Shown: piece after piece, positions 1 through 9,303 of the stretch
Numbering within the stretch: the first letter of the stretch is position 1
Layout: every line of letters begins with the position of its first letter
From: Caballeronia hypogeia
GTDB taxonomy: Bacteria; Pseudomonadota; Gammaproteobacteria; Burkholderiales; Burkholderiaceae
Assembly (NCBI RefSeq): GCF_001544875.2
Contig: NZ_FCOA02000007.1
Coordinates: 1-64,000 of the forward strand
Length of the DNA stretch: 64,000 nt
Direction: 5' to 3'
The notes under the pieces: generated by a model
The model's database searches: none
What the model saw: the letters and a program-made list of their open reading frames with translations, nothing else
What the model was told of the DNA's origin: nothing
Position numbers and translations under genes: made by a program

Positions 1-705
1 GCCAGCATGGGCCGCTGGGTCGGCCAGATCGTTGAACTCTGCATGGTGCTGGTCGAGGCGATCCAGCGCTACGTGCTCGCTGCCGGCAAGCTCCATGGCG
101 ACGACACGACGGTTCCCGTCCTCACACCGGGCAATCAGAAGACGACAACCGGCCGATTCTGGGTCTATGTGCGCGACGACCGACGCTCGGGCTCGACGGA
201 GCCTGCGGCAGTTTGGTTCACGTACTCGTCGGACCGCAAGGGTGTTCATCCACAAACACACCTCGCCAACTTCAAGGGAATCCTGCAGGCAGATGCCTAC
301 GCCGGCTTCGACCAGCTGTACGCAAGCGGCGACGTCTTCGAAGCGGCATGCTGGGATCACGCGAGGAGGTACATATTCGACGTTCACGAGCGTACGCCGA
401 CTCCGGATACCCAGAAACTGCTCGAGATGATCGGCGAGCTCTACAGCATCGAAGCTGACATTCGCGGCAAACCTCCCGATGAGCGGTTGCGTGTGCGGCA
501 GGAGAAGAGCAAGCCTCTGCTCAACACGTTCGAATCGACGATCAGGGCCAAGCTTGGGACGCTGTCGAAGAAGTCTACGCTTACGGGCGCGATCAACTAC
601 TCGCTGAACCACTGGACGGCGCTCACGTTCTACTGTGAGGACGGACGCGCCGAGATCAGCAATGTGCTTGCAGAAAATGCCCTGCGTTGTGTAGCGTTGG
701 GCAGG
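1..705 (+). pseudogene. tnpC: IS66 transposase TnpC, upstream part (split by RIT element)
   Basis: C-terminal half of an IS66-family DDE transposase, entering from the left edge. Visible landmarks are HGDDTTVPVL (first catalytic Asp), ADAYAGFDQLY (second Asp) and AENALRCVALGR (third catalytic residue, Glu). Homology stops after the Arg codon at 703-705, where the terminal repeat of a recombinase trio begins; the reading frame runs on to a meaningless stop at 915. The missing tail resumes at 4211-4435 with KNYLFVGSD, so removal of the insert would restore a normal IS66 C-terminus. Inactive as it stands. Known for the family: three genes (tnpA, tnpB, tnpC); the first two lie outside the window. 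Confidence 0.93.
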
Positions 706-736
706 AATAATGCGCAGCTGCAAATTATGCGGAGTT
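704..736 (+). repeat. RIT element 1 left inverted repeat (33 bp)
   Basis: Exact reverse complement of 4155-4187. It contains two directly repeated copies of an AATxATGCG-type motif (706-714 and 723-731) separated by a CAGCTG palindrome core, as expected for a site binding two recombinase protomers. A further GCATAATT motif lies inside the element at about 806-813, within the end of the third recombinase gene. Confidence 0.92.
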
Positions 737-811
737 ACTCATTGTCGAAGAGTGCCATGCGAGTCGCTGACGCGATCCGCAGGGATTCGCGGTTCGGCGA
801 GCTACGCATAA

Positions 812-1819
812 TTACAGCGACTCAAGGAACTGGAGGATGCGGTCCGGTGGTCGATAGCGACGGTTCTTCACTTCCGGTGGCTGAATCCTGCTCAGCGCTC
901 GCTGCTTCATCGTGAGATCGGCCTCCATATAGCAGTGTGTTGTCGATGGGCTTTCGTGTCCCAGCCACAAGGCGATGACCGAGAGGTCGACGCCTGATTG
1001 AAGTAGATGCATGGCAGTCGCGTGACGAACCAGATGCGGAGAAACACGCCGTTTGGCGAGTTGCGGACATTGGTCCTTCGCGCGCGTTACGGCAATTCTC
1101 ATTCGATCGGCGACATTGGAGCGTGTCATCGCGTTTCCCGATCGATTTGGAAAGAGCCTCTGACTTGATGCATCCTGGATCTGCGGCAACCACCCCTTGA
1201 TGAGCCTGGCCGTGGATCGCCATAAAGGCACCGTTCGTTCCTTGCGTCCTTTGCCAAGAATATGAACGAAGGGTGATGTACCCAGCACCACATCACTGAC
1301 GCGTAGTGCCAACATCTCCGAGACGCGCGCCCCCGTGTTATACATCGTTGCCAGCAGAACCCTGTCGCGTTGACCCGACCAGGTGTCTGGGTCAGGCGCC
1401 GTCAACAGTTGCTGAATCTCTTCACGTGACAGGAATCCGACCATAGGTTTATCGCACCGCTTCATCGGCACGGAGAGTGCGCGCTGTATAACGGCCAACG
1501 ACGCGACGTCACGGTGTGCCGCGTACTTCAAGAACGAGCGCAACGCTGCGAGTCGAACGTTGCGGGTCCGCGTGCTGTTGCGCCGCTCAACCTCGAGATG
1601 TCGCAGAAACGCCAAGATTAGCGGCGCATCCATGTCCGACAGCTTCAGATCAGTTGGGCACCTGCCAAGGCGATCCGATGCGAACTGAAGAAACAGACGA
1701 AACGAATCGCGGTAGCTCGATATCGTCTCCGGGCTCACCGCGCGTTGCTGCATCAACCGTTCGACGAAGAAGTCCTGCAGGAGCGTCGCGAAGGAAGGAA
1801 CTAGGCAGGCTTTAGTCAT
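812..1819 (-). CDS. RIT tyrosine recombinase, third gene (RitC-like)
   Basis: Tyrosine recombinase of about 335 aa with an N-terminal SAM-like DNA-binding domain and a C-terminal catalytic domain. The catalytic signatures are intact: the Arg in NTGARVSEML, the HxxR in SPHLVRHATAMH, the distal His in WLGHES, and the nucleophile Tyr in THCYMEAD. I chose the ATG at 1819, preceded by GAAGGGG; an in-frame ATG at 1846 is also possible. It overlaps the stop of the preceding recombinase by 8 bp, so the trio is probably translated as one operon. By analogy with RIT elements the three proteins act together in transposition, though each protein's role is not established. Its homologue in the second RIT is at 37092-38105. 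Confidence 0.93.
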   Translation of the reverse strand: MTKACLVPSFATLLQDFFVERLMQQRAVSPETISSYRDSFRLFLQFASDRLGRCPTDLKLSDMDAPLILAFLRHLEVERRNSTRTRNVRLAALRSFLKYAAHRDVASLAVIQRALSVPMKRCDKPMVGFLSREEIQQLLTAPDPDTWSGQRDRVLLATMYNTGARVSEMLALRVSDVVLGTSPFVHILGKGRKERTVPLWRSTARLIKGWLPQIQDASSQRLFPNRSGNAMTRSNVADRMRIAVTRAKDQCPQLAKRRVSPHLVRHATAMHLLQSGVDLSVIALWLGHESPSTTHCYMEADLTMKQRALSRIQPPEVKNRRYRPPDRILQFLESL

Positions 1820-2774
1820 GACGTACCCCTTCGGCAAAGCACGCAAATTTCCGGCTCACGATTTCCATGAGATCGGGAACCGCAGTCAGATACCAGTAGG
1901 TATCGCTCGGCTTCACGTGCCCCAGATATGTCGACAGCGCAATCATCCGGTTGTCGACGTTCACGCCGTCCCGATACCACTTGAGGATGCACCGGCACAC
2001 GAACGTGTGGCGAAGATCATGGATTCGAGGCAACGCGTGGTCACCCCGAGAAGTCCACCCGAGTTGCTCGCGAAGGCGACCGAACACCCAGTGCACCGTT
2101 CGGGCCTGCAACTTCCTACCATCAAGATTCACAAAGAACGAATCGCACGGCTCTGCGGCGACGACCAGCGCACGGCGAGCAGCGTAACGCTTCATGGCCA
2201 GAGTTACGGTAGGATGCATCGGAATAAGGCGCGACTTGTGAAACTTCGTCTCGCGCACCGTGAGCGTGCCCTCAGCAAGATTCACGTCGTCTCGAGAGAG
2301 ATTGATGGCTTCCGAGATACGCAAGCCGGTTGCCGCAATCAAACCAAACAGCGCTTCATATGTAAGCGGTCTGATCGAACCGACGGGTAACATCGCCGCC
2401 GACGCCGTGAGGAGTTCGCCGAGCTCCCGCTCCGTGTAGATGTGCGGCGCCAGACGACGATGGGCCCGCCCGCACAAGTCGCGTCGCGGAACAACCGTAT
2501 CGGGGTAGAACTGCCTGAGGTACTTCGCGAAGGGGCGCACTACCTCGATCCGACGCGCCCAGGTGATGGACCTTTGACTCGGTGTCGAGTGTGCCCAGGC
2601 AAGGGCCATACTTTCGGTGATCGGACCGCGATCGTGCGCCGTATCCGCGAAGCGGGCGAAGTTCATCAGCACCTGCCCCGAGATCGCAAGGTCGAAGCCG
2701 AGACAGCGTCGCTCTGCGAGATACGTTTCCACCAGCGATACCATTGTGTGTGCCGATTTGACGGGACGTTTCAT
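1812..2774 (-). CDS. RIT tyrosine recombinase, second gene (RitB-like)
   Basis: Tyrosine recombinase of 320 aa. The catalytic residues are present: Arg in ATGLRISEAIN, HxxR in HDLRHTF, the second His in YLGHVKPSDT, and Tyr in YWYLTA. The start codon overlaps the stop of the first gene (2771-2774), and its own stop overlaps the start of the third. It lies in the centre of the RIT operon on the minus strand, opposite to the interrupted tnpC. The equivalent gene in RIT element 2 is split by an IS21 insertion. Intact and probably active. Confidence 0.93.
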   Translation of the reverse strand: MKRPVKSAHTMVSLVETYLAERRCLGFDLAISGQVLMNFARFADTAHDRGPITESMALAWAHSTPSQRSITWARRIEVVRPFAKYLRQFYPDTVVPRRDLCGRAHRRLAPHIYTERELGELLTASAAMLPVGSIRPLTYEALFGLIAATGLRISEAINLSRDDVNLAEGTLTVRETKFHKSRLIPMHPTVTLAMKRYAARRALVVAAEPCDSFFVNLDGRKLQARTVHWVFGRLREQLGWTSRGDHALPRIHDLRHTFVCRCILKWYRDGVNVDNRMIALSTYLGHVKPSDTYWYLTAVPDLMEIVSRKFACFAEGVRHD

Positions 2775-4030
2775 GATTTTCTCCCCGGCCAGGGAAGCGC
2801 CACGGCCTCCAGGCTTCGCAGGTCGATCTTCGTGTAGATCGCGGTGGTGTCAATGCTTTGATGGCGCAATACGTCAGCCACTTCCTTCAACGACGAGCCG
2901 GAACGAAGCAGCCGTCGGGCCACGCTGTGCCTCAGAAGATGGGTTCCAGATTGTTTAGTCCAGCCGCAGCGAACATATGCGGCATGCACGGCCTGATGGA
3001 CGCGCCCGGTTCCCAACGGAACGTCGGCGGGTGCGTAATGCCGGACAAAGAGAGCACGGGAGGTCGTCGTCTTCCTTCGGGCTAACCGGATATAGTCGGC
3101 GATCGCACGACCTGTTGGCTCGGGCAACGGAATGACGTAGCCCCGTCGCGATTTGGTGCGACGGATTTGCAGCGTGCCTTCGCGCCAGTTTAAATCGTCG
3201 AGTTGGATTTGCACGACTTCCGCAGCCCGCAACCCAAGATCAGCCAGGCAGCGCGCCATTGCGTAATCACGTAAGCCGGACGCCGTCGCGAGATCGAAGG
3301 AGTTCAGGAACTGCTCAATCGCTGCATCCGAAAGCGTTTCAGGCAGCGCCGCCAACCTCCATCCAGCCACGTTCGGTACTGCCGCGATCAGCTCTTCGAC
3401 CTGGTCGTTATATTGCATGGTCCTGAATCGCAGATAACTGCGCAACGTCACGCCCGCTACGTGAGCGGCTCCAGCATTGCACCCGTCAGGGTAGCGCGTA
3501 ACGAAACGACGGATATCCCGAATCGTTAGCTGCTCCATGTCGATGTGTTTGCGACCAAAGCGCTGACGCAAGAAATCGCGAATGATTCGACCACGCTGAT
3601 ATCGCGTGCATTCGGCTAGACCGCAAACGTCCTTGAGGTGGTCAGTAAAGCCACACACCTCCTGTTGCACCGAATCCGGTTCTGCCTGCAGAAACCGAGG
3701 GACATTGCACGCGCCCAACACGACCAGCAAATGCCGAAGTGCAGCACTCACGTCTGTCCGACACCTCGGAATCGGATCTGGGCAGGTACATCGCCGCAAA
3801 TGGTCGTTCACGAACCTGCAGACAAGTCGATCGTCGACACTTGCTACGGCTATACGGTGCGTTGTAAGCCAATACGCAAAGTGCGCGGCGCACCTCACGT
3901 AGCGGTTGACGGTGCCGGCCGCGTAGCCGGTATCAACGAGATATTCGCAGTAGCGCTCTGCGAAAGGAGAAAGGACGCTGCGCCACAACCACGCCTGAGG
4001 CTGCGGTCGAAGAGGAACCAAGCCGATCAT
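2771..4030 (-). CDS. RIT tyrosine recombinase, first gene (RitA-like)
   Basis: Tyrosine recombinase of about 419 aa, longest of the trio because of an extended N-terminal region (roughly residues 1-170) before the core-binding domain. Catalytic signatures: Arg in DLGLRAAEVV, Lys region TKSRR, HxxR in HLLRHSVARR, distal His in LRHQSID and Tyr in TAIYTKID. The ATG at 4030 is preceded by AGGAGAATCATC, a good ribosome site; an upstream in-frame ATG at 4126 would add about 32 residues with no plausible ribosome site. First gene of the operon; its promoter should lie between 4030 and the right terminal repeat. Confidence 0.92.
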   Translation of the reverse strand: MIGLVPLRPQPQAWLWRSVLSPFAERYCEYLVDTGYAAGTVNRYVRCAAHFAYWLTTHRIAVASVDDRLVCRFVNDHLRRCTCPDPIPRCRTDVSAALRHLLVVLGACNVPRFLQAEPDSVQQEVCGFTDHLKDVCGLAECTRYQRGRIIRDFLRQRFGRKHIDMEQLTIRDIRRFVTRYPDGCNAGAAHVAGVTLRSYLRFRTMQYNDQVEELIAAVPNVAGWRLAALPETLSDAAIEQFLNSFDLATASGLRDYAMARCLADLGLRAAEVVQIQLDDLNWREGTLQIRRTKSRRGYVIPLPEPTGRAIADYIRLARRKTTTSRALFVRHYAPADVPLGTGRVHQAVHAAYVRCGWTKQSGTHLLRHSVARRLLRSGSSLKEVADVLRHQSIDTTAIYTKIDLRSLEAVALPWPGRKS

Positions 4031-4154
4031 GATGATTCTCCTGAATGTGTAACAACCCAAACAGGAAAGCATCTTTTTTATGTGCAGTTTGCTGCACGCC
4101 ACAGATCCCTGCAAGGCGCGTCGCACTGGCGCGCGTGACGAGCCGTACGATGCA

Positions 4155-4213
4155 AACTCCGCATAATTTGCAGCTGCGCATTATTCCGACAATGCAATTA
4201 TGTGCATTGTCGG
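4155..4213. repeat. RIT element 1 right inverted repeat and adjoining hairpin
   Basis: 4155-4187 is the exact reverse complement of the left repeat. It overlaps by two bases a perfect hairpin with 11-base arms CCGACAATGCA (4186-4196) and TGCATTGTCGG (4203-4213) and a six-base loop. Transposase coding sequence resumes at the Arg codon 4211-4213. The left end has no such hairpin, so the termini are asymmetric. Confidence 0.9.
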
Positions 4214-4435
4214 AAAAACTATTTGTTCGTTGGCTCCGACAGCGGCGGTGAGCGCGCGGCGGCAATGTACAGTCTCATCGGCACGTGCAAACTCAACGAA
4301 ATCAACCCACGTGCCTATCTCGAATACGTGCTCACACATATTGCTGACCACAAGGTCAACCGCATCAACGAACTGCTTCCCTGGAACGTGGCCGACAAAC
4401 TGAAGCCGGCAGCTGCGCCCACGCCCACCGTTTGA
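4211..4435 (+). pseudogene. tnpC: IS66 transposase TnpC, downstream part
   Basis: The last 74 codons of the transposase gene that begins at the left edge of the window. It reads RKNYLFVGSDSGGERAA, then a YSLIGTCKLN segment and INELLPWNV, the usual IS66 C-terminus, ending at the stop 4433-4435. It has no start of its own and is separated from the rest of the gene by RIT element 1. The right inverted repeat of this IS66 copy could not be recognised between 4436 and the next gene. Confidence 0.92.
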
Positions 4436-4499
4436 CTGGGTAGATCCAGACAGATCGTGTCCACGATCTCACGCGATCTACCAGGACCTCCCCATGCTC

Positions 4500-5135
4500 T
4501 CACATCATGCCCCACGCGCGCGCGGATCGGGGACCGGCCCTGACGAGCCGCTTACGGCTTGTCTCCGCCTGCTCATATTGCTGCGGGCTGGGCGTGTCGA
4601 GCGTGGTCCCGGTGTGCGCCGCGCGAAGCGCCGCCAGCAGCATGCGGAAGTATCCGTCGAAATCCGCATCGGACATCGCGTTCAGCGAGACTCGGTCACT
4701 TACCGCGTCCATCTTGTATAGGCCGAAGCAGTCGGGCGGAAGGAGAGTGTCGAATACCGTGGCGATCAGCGCGACGTACTGCAGACGCAGTGCGGGCGCC
4801 ATGCGTCCGAGTCCGTCGGCCAACGCCTTGGCGAGCGCGCCCGGATTCAGCATGAGATTGCTCATGCGCTGGACGTTGCCGGCGACCGCCGGATCGCTGT
4901 TAATGTGCGCGATCCAAGCGAGAATCAGCTGCCCTTTTTCGGAAGCTGGATCGACGCCTTTCTCAACCAGCATTTGGTCATAGACAGACGGCCTAGGATC
5001 TGACGCGGATGCCCCGGACTGAGCCATCGACGGCGCGACATAGCCCCAGAATTCGTCGTACCGGAATGCGGCATTCGCCGCCGTTGTGGCGAATGCAATA
5101 AGGCAGGCGGCCAGACCGGCGACCTTCGCTTTCAT
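4500..5135 (-). CDS. Hypothetical secreted protein
   Basis: 211-aa protein with a clear N-terminal signal peptide (MKAKVAGLAACLIAFATTAANA, cleavage likely after ANA), so it is probably periplasmic. The mature part begins AFRYDEFWGYVAP, is mostly helical in composition and has no motif I recognise. One Cys (PPDCFGLYKM) lies in the middle. The ATG at 5135 is preceded by a GGGGGGAC stretch. The C-terminal residues (RAGPRSARAWGMM) run close to the IS66 remnant, so the natural 3' end may have been altered. Function unknown. Confidence 0.6.
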   Translation of the reverse strand: MKAKVAGLAACLIAFATTAANAAFRYDEFWGYVAPSMAQSGASASDPRPSVYDQMLVEKGVDPASEKGQLILAWIAHINSDPAVAGNVQRMSNLMLNPGALAKALADGLGRMAPALRLQYVALIATVFDTLLPPDCFGLYKMDAVSDRVSLNAMSDADFDGYFRMLLAALRAAHTGTTLDTPSPQQYEQAETSRKRLVRAGPRSARAWGMM

Positions 5136-5340
5136 GTCCCCCCGGTCTCGTTAAACGCGTCTGCGCGCATGTCTTTGTCAAGCTCTCACTATCACGATAG
5201 GTCAGCGCGCGCCATTGGCACAGCATTGTCGAAGGCGGCGGGCTCCGAACAGTCCCTTCTAGTTTCCGCCTGCTCCTAAGGACGCTGCTCAACAGCGCCA
5301 TATCGATGGCGTCGAGCGATCGTGCGTGAGCGACGTGCTG

Positions 5341-6726
5341 CTAACCCTTCGCACTCTGCGCCACATGCGCTATCCGGTTTCGCACGACCCCGATCGCCTG
5401 TTTCAGAGCATAGACGTCCTGAAAATATCGATAGGGAATTCGTATCCGGCTCACGTTCGCGTCGATGCTCTCGATTTCGTCGCTCCATTGCGCAATTTGC
5501 GAGCGGGTCGGCGCGGTGCTGTTCCACACTTCATCTTCTAGTGCTTTGATCTCGCGATACCAGACCACGAGCCGCTTTCTCATCCGAGTCTCGACCATGC
5601 GCGGCAATGCCTGAAGCAGACCGATGAGGAGCGCCGCGAACGGCACGAGGATCAACAGCCGTCGTTCGATCAGACTCGCGAGCCAGAACGGCAGATTGCG
5701 GTACAGGAACGGCTGGCCGGATTTGAAGTAGCGAACGCTATCATCGGAGATCGGGAATTCTTCGGTGTTCGTGTTCGGAAACGTGCCAAGCGGCGTGAAG
5801 TAATGTTCATGACCATGGACGATGCGCGCCGCGTCGAGCAGCATATAGATGAGCGCCGGATGCATTGTGTCTTTCGATACGAGCAGCGCTGTTGCCCCGA
5901 GCAGCGTGACGTCGGTGCGCGGTAGGTCTTCGGCGACACTCGTTGATGCGCGCGGTAAGATGATTTTTGCAAGCGACGGGATTTTCTGAACCAGCGCATC
6001 GGCCTGCGAGAAACTCATCAATTTGAGACTGCTGTTCAGCAGCGTCTTCTGCATCTCGGCGTCCGGCCGCCCAATGAAGAAAGCAGCGTCGATCTGCCCG
6101 GTTTCGAGCCGCTGATAAGCCGCGGGCGCATCCATTTGCAGTAGTGTGGAATTCTGGCTCGTGACGCCGCTATAGCCGAGCAGCAACTGCGCGACGTTGA
6201 GCAGGCCACTGCCGGGAACGCCCAAGGAAATTCGTTTGCCGCGCAATTGCGAGAGCTGATCGACTGAAGTCTCGCCACGATAGAACACCCAGATCGGTTC
6301 ATACGACACAGCGGCAATCGTCTGCAGTTTGTCGGTCTCTTTCGGACTCACGGTGCCCGACTGGATGAACCCGACATCGTAGATGCTCTTCGGCTCTCTC
6401 AATCGCTCGTAATTCTCCACCGAGCCGGAAGAACCGCGTATATCCAACTTGATGCCCGCACGCTTTAAGATGGGCGCGTAGCGATCCGCAAAGCCGCGAT
6501 AAATGCCGTTGTCCGCGCCGCTGGTCATCACGATGGTGCGCTGGAAAGCGGGTTCGACCACGATCATCATCATCCAGCCGGAGGCTGCCGACAGAACGAT
6601 CAGGCCGATGGTCAGCAGGCGCCGCCTCGCTGGTGTCATGGGGGTTTTCTGGCTGCGTTGCAGCGCTGGATTGTGCCTGGGCATCATTTGCCATCTTTTA
6701 CGGTCATGTCTCACCGTGCGAGGCAT
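5341..6726 (-). CDS. TAXI-family solute-binding protein (TRAP-associated) with membrane anchors
   Basis: About 430-461 aa. After a short basic region there is one transmembrane helix (IGLIVLSAASGWMMMIVV), then a TAXI-type substrate-binding domain with the family hallmarks: TSGADNGIYRGFADRY, DIRGSSGSVENYERL, the KRISLGVPGSG segment, and GQIDAAFFIGRPDAE. A C-terminal helix (LILVPFAALLIGLLQAL) and a cytoplasmic helical tail follow. This membrane-tethered architecture recurs among TAXI proteins that lack neighbouring TRAP permease genes, and none is present here. Ligand unknown; family members bind small organic acids or amino acids. Start uncertain: ATGs at 6726, 6687 and 6639 are in frame. Confidence 0.82.
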   Translation of the reverse strand: MPRTVRHDRKRWQMMPRHNPALQRSQKTPMTPARRRLLTIGLIVLSAASGWMMMIVVEPAFQRTIVMTSGADNGIYRGFADRYAPILKRAGIKLDIRGSSGSVENYERLREPKSIYDVGFIQSGTVSPKETDKLQTIAAVSYEPIWVFYRGETSVDQLSQLRGKRISLGVPGSGLLNVAQLLLGYSGVTSQNSTLLQMDAPAAYQRLETGQIDAAFFIGRPDAEMQKTLLNSSLKLMSFSQADALVQKIPSLAKIILPRASTSVAEDLPRTDVTLLGATALLVSKDTMHPALIYMLLDAARIVHGHEHYFTPLGTFPNTNTEEFPISDDSVRYFKSGQPFLYRNLPFWLASLIERRLLILVPFAALLIGLLQALPRMVETRMRKRLVVWYREIKALEDEVWNSTAPTRSQIAQWSDEIESIDANVSRIRIPYRYFQDVYALKQAIGVVRNRIAHVAQSAKG

Positions 6727-7274
6727 GCATGAAAAACCCGCGCCCGCTCAGCCTCCGCTATCACCCGCTTCTTGATTACGGACCGGCCAGTCGACGCATA
6801 CCCCGAAGCGACATTCACCAACTTCCTGCGGATGTAACCGTTCCCAGAGTGCAGCTGTCGTTCATCTCGTCGAGTCCCGTTAAATGCGGCGCGATGAAAT
6901 CGTCCGCTTGGGCCCGGTCAGTTCCAAAAGGACCAAATGACGACGTGTTCAATCCATCCACGCCGCCCCCGGCAGGCGATGCTTTGATGCATCGGTAGCC
7001 CGTCGGCAACAAGTTCATTTTGGCGTCGGCAGCAACATACAACGTTCATCGACGCGCACCGTCGCGTTGCTACCCGCCTCATCCAATTTAGGCTTGAGCC
7101 CCGCGTTGAAGGCGCCACGCTCCATTGTCGTTAAAGCGCATGCAATCTGCCGCCGTAGAAGTGCACCACGAGAAATACATGCCGAGGGAGGGTGCGGTAT
7201 GGCGCTTTCCTGCGTTCACCCCATCGCACCCGATCGTCACCGATGATTCGACGCACCGTATAGCCGTTCGGTTA
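6727..7274. other. Gene-poor region with decayed MscS C-terminal relic
   Basis: No convincing intact gene. On the minus strand, 7018-7127 aligns by eye with the C-terminal coding end of the MscS relic at 24.8 kb: a shared CAATGGAGCGTGGC start, an AFN..LK segment and an MLLP motif, interrupted by an insertion of about 18 bases. It is a fragment of a small-conductance mechanosensitive channel gene. Nothing else could be supported in this stretch. Confidence 0.4.
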
Positions 7275-7844
7275 TCAGATATCGAGCTTGCTAACTTTTG
7301 TTCCTTCGAAGCTGAGATTGGCCATCAGGCCGGAGTTCGTCAGCACGAACCCAACAATCGGCGCATTCGTCGTTGCCGTGTCGAGCGCACCGTTCGCGCC
7401 GGTCTTGGCCACCGCTACCGAGCCATCCACGCCCGCTGTCCAACCCTTATCGCTCGTGCGGAATTTTTCGAGCGCGTCCTGGGTCATGAACATCATGATC
7501 ACCGCCTTGGACTGGGCGCCAATCTGCAGGCCAAAGGAAGCGGTACTGGTCTTGTAGTAGCCGACGGACGTGCCTGCCTGACGGAGCGCGCCTTCGCCGT
7601 ACTCGCCGCCGACCACCAGGCCTGCGGCAAGCACCGACGGAAAGACCAGGATACCCTTGGCCTTGGCGGCTTGCGCCTGCGCGCCCGGTGTCGAACTGTA
7701 GAGCTTGTTGAGGGCGCCATCGACGCCGGCATCGATTTCCTTGCGCTTGCTGGCTGCTTCGGTCGGCGTCGAGGTCGAGCCACAAGCGGCCAGCGAGCTG
7801 GCGAGGGCGATAGCAGTGAGCGAAAAGAAGGTGCGACGATTCAT
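7275..7844 (-). CDS. Ysc84/SYLF-domain lipoprotein
   Basis: 189-aa lipoprotein. A signal peptide with lipobox (SSLAACGS) is followed by the SYLF/Ysc84 domain: a GILVFPSVLAAGLVVGGEYGEGAL segment, the GYYKTSTASFGLQIGAQSKA core and FMTQDALEKFRTS. The domain binds lipids in eukaryotic homologues; the bacterial role is unclear. Start chosen at the ATG 7844, preceded by AGGAGAGTCTC. It is a close paralogue of 20918-21508 (same TQDAL.KFR and FVLTN.GLMA motifs) and more distantly of 15798-16361. Sits at the outer envelope if lipidated. Confidence 0.87.
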   Translation of the reverse strand: MNRRTFFSLTAIALASSLAACGSTSTPTEAASKRKEIDAGVDGALNKLYSSTPGAQAQAAKAKGILVFPSVLAAGLVVGGEYGEGALRQAGTSVGYYKTSTASFGLQIGAQSKAVIMMFMTQDALEKFRTSDKGWTAGVDGSVAVAKTGANGALDTATTNAPIVGFVLTNSGLMANLSFEGTKVSKLDI

Positions 7845-7939
7845 GAGACTCTCCTCGATCGAACTGTGCAAGATTGAGATTTGAAGCGTCTGGAGTTGCT
7901 GCTCATAGAGAAACGAAGACGCGTCGGCTGACGCACTGG

Positions 7940-8287
7940 CTAGAGGCAGCTGCCAACAGCGCCGCCGGCGTCGCCGCTACCTCCGGCACCCGGGCGAAAG
8001 CCCACCCACGTTTTGCTGTTGCCTGTCCAGGACGGCCGCACGAGCGCGGCTGCGCCATCCGGCGGCCGCTGGCCCGGAACATAGACGTCCATCGCCTGAT
8101 TGTTCGCCACGATCACTTGCGATATCACTTGTTGCTGTGACTGATTCGCCCATCTCTGAGCGATGCATTGCGAGACTGCCGCGACCGACTGTTGACTTTC
8201 CCCGACCGATTGCGCGCTCGGAGGCATGGGTTGAGTTGCACAGGCTGACACTGCAATGGTTACGACGAGAAGCGGTAGCAATTTCAT
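7940..8287 (-). CDS. Small hypothetical lipoprotein
   Basis: 115 aa. N-terminus MKLLPLLVVTIAVSACATQP is a lipoprotein signal with lipobox VSAC. The rest is polar and Gln/Ser-rich (SVGESQQSVAAVSQCIAQRW), with the spaced motif PGQRPPDGAAALVRP and a Gly-rich end closing in GGAVGSCL. An AGGAGGGTG site stands just before the ATG at 8287. No domain recognised; the general pattern resembles small Burkholderia lipoproteins of unknown function. A separate transcription unit from the Ysc84 gene is likely, 95 bp apart on the same strand. Confidence 0.7.
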   Translation of the reverse strand: MKLLPLLVVTIAVSACATQPMPPSAQSVGESQQSVAAVSQCIAQRWANQSQQQVISQVIVANNQAMDVYVPGQRPPDGAAALVRPSWTGNSKTWVGFRPGAGGSGDAGGAVGSCL

Positions 8288-9303
8288 TTTTATCACCCTC
8301 CTGTTGAATTTCCATTTCCATCGCCTTATCGTAGGCTCTGGTTGACATGCGCAAAAGTTCGGAACGACGGCTGTTCGCACGCTTCTGGACAATGTGTTCG
8401 CATGATCGCCTGATGCGCGTTCACTGCGTTTTCCAGGAATGCGATCGGCCGTGAAGAAGCCGCTACCTGCTCCGTGGACATAGTGCTTTCTCGTTATTGC
8501 GCAACGTTGCACTTGAATAGCGCCCCCCTTTCTCGGCTAAGGCGACAACAAATCCGCGCAGATGTACGCGCGTTGCCTCATGGTCGCCCATCAGCATAAA
8601 CGGGGCGATTCGAATTGAAGAACCAGCAGCACATATGGCTTGCCAATGAAAGCCGGCCGCTGATTTCGCGTTCGTAGCGCTCGTTTCGTTGTGTTGCAGC
8701 AGCGACCGCAGAAAGCAATTCCGTTCGCCGCCAGCGTCTACACGACAAAGCTCATAATCGGAACACCTGGTCCGAGTTCTCGCTCTCTTCGTTTTAATCA
8801 AGCCGGCGCGGGCTTTGAGCGAAACCGGAAGAAGCCGGTCGCACTCGGGCGGAGCCGTCTGTTTTACCAATGCAGTAGACCGTCACGCGATATGTCGACC
8901 AACCGAAAGCGTGGCTGCCGTCATCAACGTCCTTGAACAATCTGACTGTTGTAAGAGGTCAGACAGTCCCGCGGTGCACAGAGCTCGTGGCTTTTAGACG
9001 ACTGCTGAATTCTTCCAGGTTGATGGTATGAAAACGGGGGCGGGCAGGCGCTGATCTTTTCATGCAATATAGGCGGTATGCGTTTGGTTTTCCACCAAAG
9101 GCGTGCGAATTGTGCCCTTGACAAGTCCACCCGGAGGTCGGTGACTCCGTTCATACGAAGCGCTGCTCCTGGCGCTCGTTAATAGTGACGCGGCCGGCCC
9201 GGACACTATAATCCATACGCATCACGAAGAACCTTGGCAGAGCGAATATCAATTCACACTAGCCCGCTGAGAGCCCCCCGACTCGCGGAAAAGAGGTGAC
9301 GCG
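8288..9303. other. Intergenic region, about 1 kb
   Basis: Several open frames exist on both strands but none has a good start, ribosome site or recognisable domain. The only feature I support is the promoter in front of the LssY-type operon at its right end. Confidence 0.5.
9185..9212 (+). promoter_or_regulatory. Putative sigma-70-type promoter of the LssY_C operon
   Basis: A perfect TATAAT at 9207-9212 is preceded at 16 bp by GTGACG (four of six matches to TTGACA). Start of transcription would be near 9219, about 85 nt before the first gene of the lipoprotein operon. Confidence 0.45.

Larger units (their letters stand above)
704..4213. mobile_element. RIT element 1 (recombinase-in-trio), inserted in IS66 tnpC
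   Basis: Three tyrosine recombinase genes on the minus strand, each overlapping the next (2771-4030, 1812-2774, 812-1819), lie between perfect 33-bp inverted repeats at 704-736 and 4155-4187. This is the organisation known as a RIT element. It splits an IS66 transposase gene between VALGR and KNYLF. Outside the right repeat is a further 28-base hairpin (4186-4213) that has no counterpart at the left end. No long target duplication is visible; at most two or three bases (GG) are shared. Exact ends are therefore uncertain by a few to 25 bases on the right. Confidence 0.88.

Noticed and set aside
706-915. Continuation of the IS66 transposase frame past 705
   Set aside because: It reads through the RIT terminal repeat and the end of the third recombinase gene; the true continuation is at 4211-4435.
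8463-8870. 135-codon minus-strand frame before the LssY_C operon
   Set aside because: No ribosome site, no recognisable motif and unnatural Cys/Arg-rich composition.
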